Source of the DNA: Acinetobacter sp. N54.MGS-139
Lineage (GTDB): Bacteria > Pseudomonadota > Gammaproteobacteria > Burkholderiales > Burkholderiaceae_F
Assembly (NCBI GenBank): GCA_000980495.1
Contig: LARN01000076.1
Span: 1 to 5,296, forward strand
Length of the DNA stretch: 5,296 nucleotides
Direction of reading: 5' to 3'
The notes under the pieces were generated by a model that searched no databases, was not told the DNA's origin, and saw only the letters and a program-made list of their open reading frames with translations. Shown piece after piece: positions 1 to 5,164 of this stretch (position 1 is its first letter; every line of letters starts with the position of its first letter). Both the position numbers and the translations under genes were made by a program.

Positions 1-123
1 CCCAATCAACTCCTCCTGAATGGAAAATTTCGGCCAGATCCTTTGAAAATTAAGTCTCTAAAGGCCATTGGGAAGAATCAAGCATTTTACAGAGCTTCCT
101 TAACTTTCTGGGGCCTGGATTAA
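1..123 (+). other. Possible C-terminal tail of a rightward gene, or plain intergenic sequence
   Basis: From the first base, frame 1 is open for 40 codons and ends at TAA (121-123); the other two forward frames close sooner. The peptide ends in ...ASLTFWGLD and I do not recognise it. It could be the end of a gene entering from the left that converges on the reductase operon. Forty open codons can occur by chance, so this is weak. A competing reading is that the purine-rich minus-strand copy of 11-18 (AGGAGGAG) is the ribosome binding site of a leftward gene starting just outside the window. Nothing else is visible up to base 182. Confidence 0.2.
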
Positions 124-182
124 CTGTAAATGTTGAGGCCAAAGTCAAAGAGCAAATTATTTTGGACAGCAGTGTTTTCTTT

Positions 183-221
183 AAATAAAAAGAGCCCCGT
201 CAATCTGAGGACCGACGGAGC
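183..221 (-). terminator. Rho-independent terminator of the reductase operon
   Basis: Read on the minus strand, GCTCCGTC (221-214) pairs with GACGGGGC (201-194) with a single G-U pair. The inner bases GGTC/GATT can add four more pairs, two of them G-U, leaving a CUCA loop. A T-rich run (CTCTTTTTATTT) follows directly. It lies about 40 nt past the stop codon of the cytochrome gene, as expected for the end of a leftward operon. There is no T-run on the plus-strand side, so it should act in one direction only. Confidence 0.85.
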
Positions 222-259
222 AGCAAGGAGGGATAAGTTACTAGAGAAGGAAAAATGGT

Positions 260-604
260 TTAAGGCACTTTATATACAAAGTTGTGGCAGCCGCCGCAAT
301 AGTTGACGCCCGGCTTGTGGCCTTTATGGCATTCAGAGCAAGGAAGTGCTCCCTCATGCTGGCCGTGAGGATTCACCTCATATCTGCCGTCTGTCTTTTT
401 GATCATGGCCTGATAATCACCGTGACAAGAAGCGCAAATATCCAAATCGCCGCTGGTTTTCAATTTGTTGTCGGGAGTATGACAATCTGCGCACTTCATA
501 CCTCTGGCAACATGTCTGTCAGCGAAATAAGGGCCTGCGTCAGCAGCAAAAGCAGTCGACCCAGCTTGGAAAGAAAGAAGAAGTAAAACCAATACTTTTT
601 TCAT
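260..604 (-). CDS. Periplasmic tetrahaem cytochrome c (electron-donor subunit of flavocytochrome c-type reductase)
   Basis: The product is 114 residues with a Sec signal peptide: KK at the N-terminus, a leucine-rich core and a likely cut after AFA (residue 20). The mature part is about 94 residues and contains four CxxCH haem-binding motifs, at C38-H42, C57-H61, C89-H93 and C103-H107. Extra histidines (H31, H80, H83, H96) could serve as distal axial ligands. Size and motif spacing match the small tetrahaem c domain that is fused to the flavin domain in Shewanella flavocytochrome c3 and is a separate protein elsewhere. Its inferred job is to carry electrons from a membrane quinol-oxidising cytochrome to the flavoprotein encoded just upstream. 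It is the second gene of the operon, 49 nt after the flavoprotein stop. The start is fixed by GGAG (complement of 611-614), 6 nt before ATG. The haem count and signal peptide are seen directly; the partner is inferred from context. Confidence 0.93.
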   Translation of the reverse strand: MKKVLVLLLLSFQAGSTAFAADAGPYFADRHVARGMKCADCHTPDNKLKTSGDLDICASCHGDYQAMIKKTDGRYEVNPHGQHEGALPCSECHKGHKPGVNYCGGCHNFVYKVP

Positions 605-619
605 TGTTATCTCCGAAGA

Positions 620-640
620 GGCAGGGGACGAACCCCTGCC
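620..640 (-). promoter_or_regulatory. Intercistronic hairpin between flavoprotein and cytochrome genes
   Basis: GGCAGGGG (620-627) and CCCCTGCC (633-640) form a perfect 8-bp GC-rich stem with a 5-nt loop. It lies 13 nt past the flavoprotein stop and 5 nt before the GGAG of the cytochrome gene. No T-run follows, so it is not a standard terminator. It could stabilise a processed mRNA end, cause partial termination, or tune translation of the cytochrome relative to the flavoprotein. The structure is seen in the sequence; the role is inferred. Confidence 0.65.
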
Positions 641-653
641 GATTCAGGATTTA

Positions 654-2378
654 TTAAAGTGTCGTATCGGGAAGGCCGGCGACATTCTTACCTACATGAC
701 GACCGTAGACTAAACATTCGGTCAGGTTTCCGCCGCCCTGATAAACGAACTTCAGTGCGGAAGCGATTTCGCCGACGCTGTAAAGGCGAGGAATCGGTGT
801 ACCGTCCCAAGCAAGGACTCGTCTGTCTGCGTCTGCCAGTAAGCCGCCCTTGGTATTCGGACCGCCGGCAACCAACGGCATGGCATAGAACGGACCCTGT
901 TCGATTTTGCCTAATGTAGCGGGTCTGCGGCCGAAGTCTGCGTCTTTCTTGTCATCGCAGAACTTATTGAAGCGAGTGACTTGTTCAACCAAATTGGCGG
1001 GGATCATGCGGCCCTTGTTTTCCGGATGCTGTTTGATCTTATTGGCAAGTTCTTCGATGGAGTCTGCCTTGAGGATCAAGCCGGAAGCAATCGGTTTTTC
1101 GTTCTTTTCGTCCCAATCGATGAAGCCGTATCCGACGGTGGAAATGCCGAGGCCGACCAGAGGTTTGCTTGTGCGAAGTTTTTCATCAAAGATCATCCAA
1201 GACGGAGTTCTCGGATAACTCAGAGAAGAAATATCAAATGTCACAGCAGCTTTATAGAAGAAGTAGCGGCTGGGATTATCTGTAACCTTAGTTTCTGCTT
1301 CGTAGCGGTTGCCGTAGTTGTCAACCACGATGGAGTTTGCAGAACCGACAGCCGGTGTGATGGAGCCGATACGCATTCCGTTGTAGCGAGTTTGTGCCGG
1401 AACGATGACACGAGCGGCAGATTTACCTACTTTCTGTAAACCGGCACCTGCTGCCATGCCCATGGCAATACCGTCACCTGTGTTAGAAGTCGTACCGTAG
1501 AAAGCCCATCCGTCTACACCCGGACCTTCCAAGAAGGCTTGACGCATCGGTTTGTTGTATTCATAACCGCCGGAGCAAAGTACAACAGCTTTCTTGCCGC
1601 GGAAATAAACTGGTTTGCCGTTCTGAGTAGCGACGACTCCGACAACTTCACCCTTTGCATTCTTCAGGAGACTGCAGGCAGGTGTCTCATAGTAAACCTT
1701 GATATTGTCGCCCTGTTTTTTAACACCTTCTTCAAGGCAGCGCCAGAAAGCCTCACCGGAACTAGTTTCTTCCTTCGGACTATCAACCGATTTCTGGTTG
1801 AAGTTCTTCATGCGTTTTTGATAGGTTGCACGATAAGCATTGTATTTGCATTCTTTAGCGCCGGGGAAATTCGGGAAGGAAGCCTTATTGAATCCGGGCT
1901 GGCTGCCGCCGATGAAAGCCGGGTCCAAGCTCTGCAGGAATTCAAGGTTTGTCGGAGAGAGGTCTGCCCAGAGCTGAGCCAGACCTTCTGAGTATTCAGG
2001 GATTTCGCCTTCTTCTTTCCAGTCGATGTTTTCACCGGAGAACATAGCCTGGGCGTAGTCCTTTAAAGCCTTCGGGTCACCGTCTTTGAACGGGCAGTGG
2101 AAAATACCGCCGGACATACGGGTATTGCTGTAGTGATGATTCTGAGGATTCTTTTCCAGGATGATGACTTTTGCACCGTTCTGTGCTGCCACTATACCGG
2201 TTGTTGCACCGGCGCCGCCGAAACCGACGATCACAACATCAGCTTCCCCGTCCCACTTGGCGGGAAGGCCGTTCTGCGGAGCGGGAGCTGCCATTACGGG
2301 AGCGACTCCGGCGGAAACAGCACCAGCTACTGCGCCCTTAATAAAAGAACGGCGGGATGTTACGACAGATTTGGACAT
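654..2378 (-). CDS. Tat-exported FAD-dependent reductase, flavocytochrome c flavin subunit (fumarate reductase-like family)
   Basis: The product is 574 residues. The N-terminus has a twin-arginine signal, SRRSFIK (residues 8-14), then an Ala/Gly-rich stretch with likely cleavage near residue 30 (VMA/AP). The mature protein opens with a Rossmann FAD-binding motif, GFGGAG (52-57), ending in the ribose-binding acidic residue E75. The C-terminal FAD_binding_2 signatures are present: GPFYA (495-499), a GGPNTKGG turn (505-512), IPRLYSVGE, and QGGGN...VYGRHVGK (to 564). The family includes periplasmic fumarate, urocanate and related organic-acid reductases. By my remembered alignment with Shewanella Fcc3, the catalytic histidine (H504 in Fcc3) falls on Asn508 here, so fumarate is an unlikely substrate and the true acceptor is unknown. 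There is no haem domain; the downstream tetrahaem gene supplies it. The start is supported by AAGGAG (complement of 2388-2393), 9 nt before ATG. The gene ends in tandem TAA codons. Confidence 0.92.
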   Translation of the reverse strand: MSKSVVTSRRSFIKGAVAGAVSAGVAPVMAAPAPQNGLPAKWDGEADVVIVGFGGAGATTGIVAAQNGAKVIILEKNPQNHHYSNTRMSGGIFHCPFKDGDPKALKDYAQAMFSGENIDWKEEGEIPEYSEGLAQLWADLSPTNLEFLQSLDPAFIGGSQPGFNKASFPNFPGAKECKYNAYRATYQKRMKNFNQKSVDSPKEETSSGEAFWRCLEEGVKKQGDNIKVYYETPACSLLKNAKGEVVGVVATQNGKPVYFRGKKAVVLCSGGYEYNKPMRQAFLEGPGVDGWAFYGTTSNTGDGIAMGMAAGAGLQKVGKSAARVIVPAQTRYNGMRIGSITPAVGSANSIVVDNYGNRYEAETKVTDNPSRYFFYKAAVTFDISSLSYPRTPSWMIFDEKLRTSKPLVGLGISTVGYGFIDWDEKNEKPIASGLILKADSIEELANKIKQHPENKGRMIPANLVEQVTRFNKFCDDKKDADFGRRPATLGKIEQGPFYAMPLVAGGPNTKGGLLADADRRVLAWDGTPIPRLYSVGEIASALKFVYQGGGNLTECLVYGRHVGKNVAGLPDTTL

Positions 2379-2482
2379 ATGTTTATTCTCCTTGATTAGA
2401 GGCTGAAGTCCGAAATTGGCTCAACCATCATTGAGAAAAATTCTAGATTTGGCCCTCTTTCCTTACATCGGTCGACTTACTA

Positions 2483-2511
2483 TTGAATTAAGTGGCTCTG
2501 GGATTTAAAAT
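2483..2511 (+). promoter_or_regulatory. Sigma70-type promoter for the DUF4422 gene
   Basis: TTGAAT (2483-2488) and TAAAAT (2506-2511) are separated by exactly 17 nt, matching the consensus at 4/6 and 5/6 positions. Transcription would start near 2518 and give a leader of about 64 nt containing the 2527-2551 dyad. Confidence 0.65.
2503..2508 (-). promoter_or_regulatory. Candidate -10 element of an FNR-type class II promoter for the reductase operon
   Basis: On the minus strand, TTAAAT (4/6 to TATAAT) would give a start near 2496. This places the centre of the FNR-like box (2536.5) at about -40.5, close to the -41.5 typical of class II FNR activation. There is no good -35, as expected for an activator-dependent promoter. 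The spacing is read from the sequence; its use is inferred. Confidence 0.4.
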
Positions 2512-2526
2512 TTTTAGTTTCTGCCG

Positions 2527-2551
2527 GCGTTGATGATATTCAAATCAACGC
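2527..2551. repeat. 25-bp perfect dyad (8-bp arms, 9-nt spacer)
   Basis: GCGTTGAT (2527-2534) is perfectly inverted as ATCAACGC (2544-2551). It could be an operator or an RNA hairpin near the 5' end of the DUF4422 mRNA. C-rich rather than T-rich sequence follows, which argues against a terminator. Confidence 0.7.
2530..2543. promoter_or_regulatory. FNR-box-like site
   Basis: TTGAT-GATA-TTCAA matches the FNR consensus TTGAT-N4-ATCAA at 9 of 10 positions. It is placed to activate the leftward reductase operon and would sit just downstream of the rightward start (+13 to +26), where binding could repress DUF4422. An FNR/CRP-family regulator is plausible for an anaerobic respiratory operon. The box overlaps a larger perfect dyad, so a different dimeric regulator is also possible. 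Confidence 0.5.
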
Positions 2552-2581
2552 TCCCCTCCTCTACTTCCCCTCTGAATAACA

Positions 2582-3346
2582 GTGTTAAAGATTCTTGTAG
2601 CTTGTCATCGGCCTTATCGGCTTCCACACGAAGAACCTTATCTTCCGATCGAGGTTGGTGCTCAAAAACGAGCCGATCTACACCTGGGCGGAGTGAGAGA
2701 TAACGAAGGCGTCAATATTTCTCAAAAGAATCCCAACTACTGCGAGTTGACTGCTCTCTATTGGGCCAGACACAACTTGCCTGAATCCGTCACCGCTGTC
2801 GGCCTGACGCATTACCGACGTTACTTCGGGAATAAGAAAACATCGGATCCGCTAAAAGATATCTATTCTCTTTCTGATTGGAGTGAATTTCTGAAAGAAA
2901 GTCCTGTGATCCTCCCGCCGAAGCGAAACTACTTTATTGAGACTGTTGAGTCTCAGTATGTTCATGCTCACCATCGCGAAGACATAGAAACGCTGAGAGC
3001 TGTTCTTGCAGAAAAACATTCGGAATACCTTCCGGCATTCGAGCAGCTGATGAGAGGAACAAAGACACATATCCTGAATATGTTTGTTATGAGAAGAGAC
3101 CTTTTCAATCAATATTGCGACTGGCTCTTCAACGTTCTCTTCGAGGTCGAGAAGCGTCTGGATATTTCTTCCTATTCCGTCAATGATGCGCGAGTTTTCG
3201 GCTTTTTATCCGAACGCCTCTTAGACGTCTGGTTGAACACCAATCACATCGGTTACATTGAGAAACCAGTTGTCCTCACCGAAAAAGTTAACTGGATAAA
3301 AAAAGGTTCTTCCTTTATTCTCAGAAAGTTAGGAATAAAGAGATAA
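2582..3346 (+). CDS. DUF4422 family protein, putative glycosyltransferase
   Basis: The product is 254 residues, about full length for a DUF4422 domain. These cytoplasmic proteins are found in capsule, LPS and exopolysaccharide loci and are treated as sugar transferases. Signatures I recognise are KILVACHRPYRLP at the N-terminus (3-15), NPNYCELTALYW (50-61), GLTHYRRYF (74-82), NMFVM (166-170) with the following DWLF (180-183), and RVFGFLSERLLDVWL (204-218). The start is GTG, because an in-frame TGA lies at 2573-2575 and the family usually begins right at KILVACH. No Shine-Dalgarno sequence precedes it; the leader is pyrimidine-rich (CCCCTCCTC). The gene stands alone, with a respiratory operon on one side and a tRNA on the other, so donor and acceptor sugars cannot be guessed from neighbours. 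No convincing terminator follows, and transcription may run on into the tRNA. Confidence 0.88.
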   Translation: MLKILVACHRPYRLPHEEPYLPIEVGAQKRADLHLGGVRDNEGVNISQKNPNYCELTALYWARHNLPESVTAVGLTHYRRYFGNKKTSDPLKDIYSLSDWSEFLKESPVILPPKRNYFIETVESQYVHAHHREDIETLRAVLAEKHSEYLPAFEQLMRGTKTHILNMFVMRRDLFNQYCDWLFNVLFEVEKRLDISSYSVNDARVFGFLSERLLDVWLNTNHIGYIEKPVVLTEKVNWIKKGSSFILRKLGIKR

Positions 3347-3397
3347 GCTTTTTACATTTTCCAACAGCAAAATTATCAAAATTTTTCTGGGGCCTGC

Positions 3398-3426
3398 TTG
3401 CACATGGAATTTTATTTTGCTATAGT
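3398..3426 (+). promoter_or_regulatory. tRNA-Arg promoter
   Basis: TTGCAC (3398-3403) and TATAGT (3421-3426) are separated by 17 nt. The start would fall near 3433, only a few bases before the mature tRNA 5' end at 3441. Both the spacing and the very short leader fit a stable-RNA gene. Confidence 0.8.
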
Positions 3427-3440
3427 TCGCTTCCTCGGTT

Positions 3441-3517
3441 GCGCCAGTAGCTCAGCTGGATAGAGTACCTGGCTACGAACCAGGGGGTCGTGGGTTCGAT
3501 TCCTGCCTGGCGCGCCA
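3441..3517 (+). tRNA. tRNA-Arg (anticodon ACG)
   Basis: The 77-nt gene forms a complete cloverleaf. The acceptor stem GCGCCAG/CTGGCGC has seven perfect pairs. The D stem is GCTC/GAGT with one G-U pair, and the anticodon stem CCTGG/CCAGG encloses CTACGAA. The T arm is GTGGG-TTCGATT-CCTGC, and the discriminator is G with an encoded CCA (3515-3517). The anticodon ACG (3475-3477) reads CGU and, once A34 is converted to inosine by TadA (known for this tRNA), also CGC and CGA. The body closely resembles E. coli tRNA-Arg(ACG). Two oddities: the T stem has adjacent U-G and G-U pairs, and a second CCA (3518-3520) directly follows the first. Confidence 0.97.
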
Positions 3518-3538
3518 CCAAAATTAAAAGAATACTTT

Positions 3539-3572
3539 ATGAAAAAATCTCGCGAACGCGGGATTTTTTCAT
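3539..3572 (+). terminator. Rho-independent terminator after tRNA-Arg
   Basis: A long near-perfect inverted repeat: 16-nt arms (3539-3554 and 3557-3572) around a central AA, with one G-U pair on the plus strand. The core TCTCGCG/CGCGGGA is flanked by A6 and T6, so it has the U-run for rightward termination and, by symmetry, could also stop leftward transcripts. It lies about 20 nt past the tRNA. Confidence 0.9.
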
Positions 3573-3751
3573 TTCTGCGTCAAGAACTCCGGCAAAACGA
3601 TCCGCCGCGTTCCTTTCTAGTTCCCGTTTCCAATAAATTCCGGAAAATTTTTCAGCATTCACCGTGGCCGATTTTATCGGACAACTAAATTTCTGATTGG
3701 CTTATCACCGGGCTCCCGACGGTTTTCAAACAAACCAGCATCCTGAGATTT
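3573..3751. other. Non-coding spacer between tRNA terminator and presumed IS left end
   Basis: I see no gene here. There are small dyads only: TTCCGGAA (3638-3645), and CCGAT-TTT-ATCGG (3668-3680) without a T-run. It is probably ordinary host flank for the insertion sequence to the right. If the IS were of the IS110 subgroup with its guide RNA upstream of the transposase, part of this stretch could belong to the element instead. Confidence 0.5.
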
Positions 3752-3765
3752 AATGACATGGAACC

Positions 3766-3802
3766 CCTTTGCTCCCTACTAGACATAGGGCAGAATCAAA
3801 GG
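3766..3802 (+). repeat. Two-step hairpin just upstream of the transposase
   Basis: The outer arms CCTTTG (3766-3771) and CAAAGG (3797-3802) enclose an inner stem CCCTA/TAGGG (3774-3778 and 3786-3790) with a 7-nt loop. It lies 26 nt before the transposase ATG, inside the presumed left end. It could be a regulatory structure, an operator or a binding site in the element's end. A weak -35/-10 pair (TTTGCT 3768-3773, CAGAAT 3791-3796, 17-nt spacer) overlaps it. Confidence 0.5.
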
Positions 3803-3828
3803 AAGAAAGTCTTTAAAAAGGTGAAATC

Positions 3829-4941
3829 ATGTCAATCAAAAGGATACTTGTAAATACGATCGACACAGACCTCGAATATGAAGTTATCGGCATTGATTTA
3901 GCCAAGAATTGTGTCAGCGCTATTCTGCTGACAACTGATGGTGAAATTTTTGGCATTGATCGCCTTGACTACCAAGAGCTTGAAAAAAGTGCTCAGGAGC
4001 TCAGCCCCACCATATTCGCAATGGAGCCTTGTACAGAAATGAATTACATGGTTCAAAAATTGGAAGATTGGGGACATCACTGCATCGTTATCAGTGGAAA
4101 GAATGTAAAAGATTACGTTGAATCTCATTTTTCAAATCAAAAAACCGACTTAAACGATGCACAGGCACTGGCTTTTCTAACCAAAGATACTCAGCTGCGA
4201 ACGGTTAAAGCCAAAGATCCAGAGCAGCTTAAGTACGCCAGCTTAACAACCTTGCGGGAACAATATGTGAAGCAGTATAGGCAAACCATGGTGTCTTTAA
4301 AGGGTATTTGCCAAGTGTGGGGATTGAGCATTTCCAAAGGAATCTCCGGAAAAGCCAGATTGAAAGATATGATTGAAAACCATGCGGCCTTCCCGGCAGA
4401 ATTAAGGACGGCACTTGTTGGTATGGTTGCACATGCTCAGGCAGTCCAAAAAGATTTAAAGAGCGTCACAAAAATCTTAGAAGAGTTAGCGAAGAAGGAC
4501 AAAGCTTGTCAACTAATTCAAACAGTACCAGGACTAGGCACTATCTGTAGTTGCCGCCTCAGAGCCACTGTGGGGGACATCCAAAGGTTCAAACATCCTA
4601 AAGACTTTCCTGCCTATTACGGCTTAGTTCCGAGAAGCATGGCAACTGGTCATAACGAGAAGAAAGGGAAAATCACCCATCGGGGAGATAAAACCATGAG
4701 GTCCCTAATGGTGCAGGGAGCCGGAATCGTGATCAACCAGGCTACTAAAGGTAACTTGCACTCCAAACAGTTGACAAAGTGGATTTTAAAGAAACAAAAA
4801 GAGAAAATGCCGTGGGGAAAACTGGTATGTGCCGTTGCGGCTAAACTTTTACGAATTGTTAGAGCCATCCTTATCAGCGGTAAACCATACAACCCAAAAA
4901 TAGCAGGGGTTGCAAAATGTTCATTACCAAAAGCATCCTAA
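3829..4941 (+). CDS. IS110-family (IS1111-like) transposase / RNA-guided DEDD recombinase
   Basis: The product is 370 residues. The N-terminal RuvC-like DEDD domain is complete: D23 (GIDLAK), E66 (AMEPC), D107 and D110 (KTDLNDAQAL), with the three-residue step seen in characterised members. A helical, K/Q-rich middle follows (about 130-225). The C-terminal Transposase_20 domain starts at VPGLG (233-237) and includes YYGLVPR (263-269) and GKITHRGDKTMRSLMVQGA (280-298), close to the IS1111 pattern RGDxYLRxLLxxGA. A GKLVCAVAAKLLRI helix ends the domain. In the family, a Ser just before x-G in this domain is the nucleophile; here that stretch reads R269-S-M-A-T-G274, giving Ala272 at the expected place with Ser270 two residues away. 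The start is set by AGGTG (3819-3823), 5 nt before ATG. The gene is intact, with no frameshift. Confidence 0.93.
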   Translation: MSIKRILVNTIDTDLEYEVIGIDLAKNCVSAILLTTDGEIFGIDRLDYQELEKSAQELSPTIFAMEPCTEMNYMVQKLEDWGHHCIVISGKNVKDYVESHFSNQKTDLNDAQALAFLTKDTQLRTVKAKDPEQLKYASLTTLREQYVKQYRQTMVSLKGICQVWGLSISKGISGKARLKDMIENHAAFPAELRTALVGMVAHAQAVQKDLKSVTKILEELAKKDKACQLIQTVPGLGTICSCRLRATVGDIQRFKHPKDFPAYYGLVPRSMATGHNEKKGKITHRGDKTMRSLMVQGAGIVINQATKGNLHSKQLTKWILKKQKEKMPWGKLVCAVAAKLLRIVRAILISGKPYNPKIAGVAKCSLPKAS

Positions 4942-5115
4942 AAATTTAACTTACAGTTCGGGCAAAATCGACTACAACCCAGCATGAGAAAGCCAAAAGG
5001 CCCGTTCCACAGCCTAAAAGCCGAATTTGGATCCAACCATATTTCTTTATGAGGCAAGAACGGACTGCTTTGGAAGTTCATGGTAGGCAAATAGAATCCA
5101 ATAGGGTTCTTAAAG
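4942..5115 (+). ncRNA. Candidate bridge (guide) RNA region in the 3' non-coding part of the IS
   Basis: Bridge RNAs of IS1111-type elements lie downstream of the transposase gene (known for the group). This stretch has no open frame and can form two stem-loops. Stem 1 pairs CCGTTC (5002-5007) with GAACGG (5058-5063), then GCCT (5012-5015) with AGGC (5052-5055), then AAAG (5017-5020) with CTTT (5045-5048). Its loop carries the palindrome TTGGATCCAA (5027-5036). Stem 2 pairs TTGGA (5070-5074) with TCCAA (5097-5101) around a 22-nt loop. Two loops would suit target- and donor-binding roles. I could not identify the guide pairings with confidence, and short stems like these can occur by chance. 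Confidence 0.4.
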
Positions 5116-5164
5116 ACAGCCTGGAGAGATTTTTAAGGAACCTCTGCACAAAAGGTGGGTGATA

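Larger units (their letters stand above)
2379..2581. promoter_or_regulatory. Divergent intergenic control region
   Basis: About 200 nt separates the leftward reductase operon from the rightward DUF4422 gene. Besides the sites listed separately, a minus-strand -10-like TAGAAT (complement of 2440-2445) without a good -35 offers a second possible start for the reductase operon. A short dyad, CTCAA-N6-TTGAG (2420-2435), lies next to it. The A/T-rich stretch 2503-2519 is shared by candidate -10 elements for both directions, so the two promoters probably overlap. Confidence 0.6.
3752..5132 (+). mobile_element. IS110-family insertion sequence (IS1111-like); ends provisional
   Basis: The core is a full-length IS110-family transposase. 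Provisional ends come from three sequence signs. First, a possible subterminal inverted repeat, GAACCC (3762-3766 with adjoining G at 3761) against GGGTTC (5104-5109). Second, an 11/15 direct match, agcatcctgagattt (3737-3751) against agcctggagagattt (5118-5132). Third, a short 5' and longer (about 190 nt) 3' non-coding flank, the layout known for the IS1111 group. IS110 elements lack long terminal repeats and long target duplications, so the ends cannot be fixed by eye. An IS5-type element begins immediately after the right end and might have removed part of it. Confidence 0.6.

Noticed and set aside
659..2406. Several open frames of 80-150 codons on the plus strand opposite the flavoprotein gene
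   Set aside because: They are antisense shadows of a clearly recognised 574-residue protein, have no family motifs and overlap each other.
105..3396. A 13-bp exact repeat, tttctggggcctg, at 105-117 and 3384-3396
   Set aside because: One such match in a window this size is not very unlikely, the flanks do not match, and no mobile-element end or known motif explains it.
3441..3520. tRNA-Arg as an integration site for an island
   Set aside because: I found no second copy of the tRNA 3' end in the window and no tyrosine integrase; the nearby transposase is of the IS110 type.
3539..3688. A 49-codon open frame starting MKKSRERG
   Set aside because: Its first codons are the stem of the tRNA terminator, there is no ribosome binding site, and the peptide has no recognisable features.
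3707..3726. ACCG...CGGT followed by TTTT, a possible terminator
   Set aside because: The stem has only 4 bp with a 9-nt loop, and no transcript needs to end here because a strong terminator lies upstream.
5027..5036. TTGGATCCAA palindrome as a separate regulatory site
   Set aside because: It lies in the loop of the predicted IS RNA hairpin, and a 10-bp palindrome containing GGATCC needs no special explanation.
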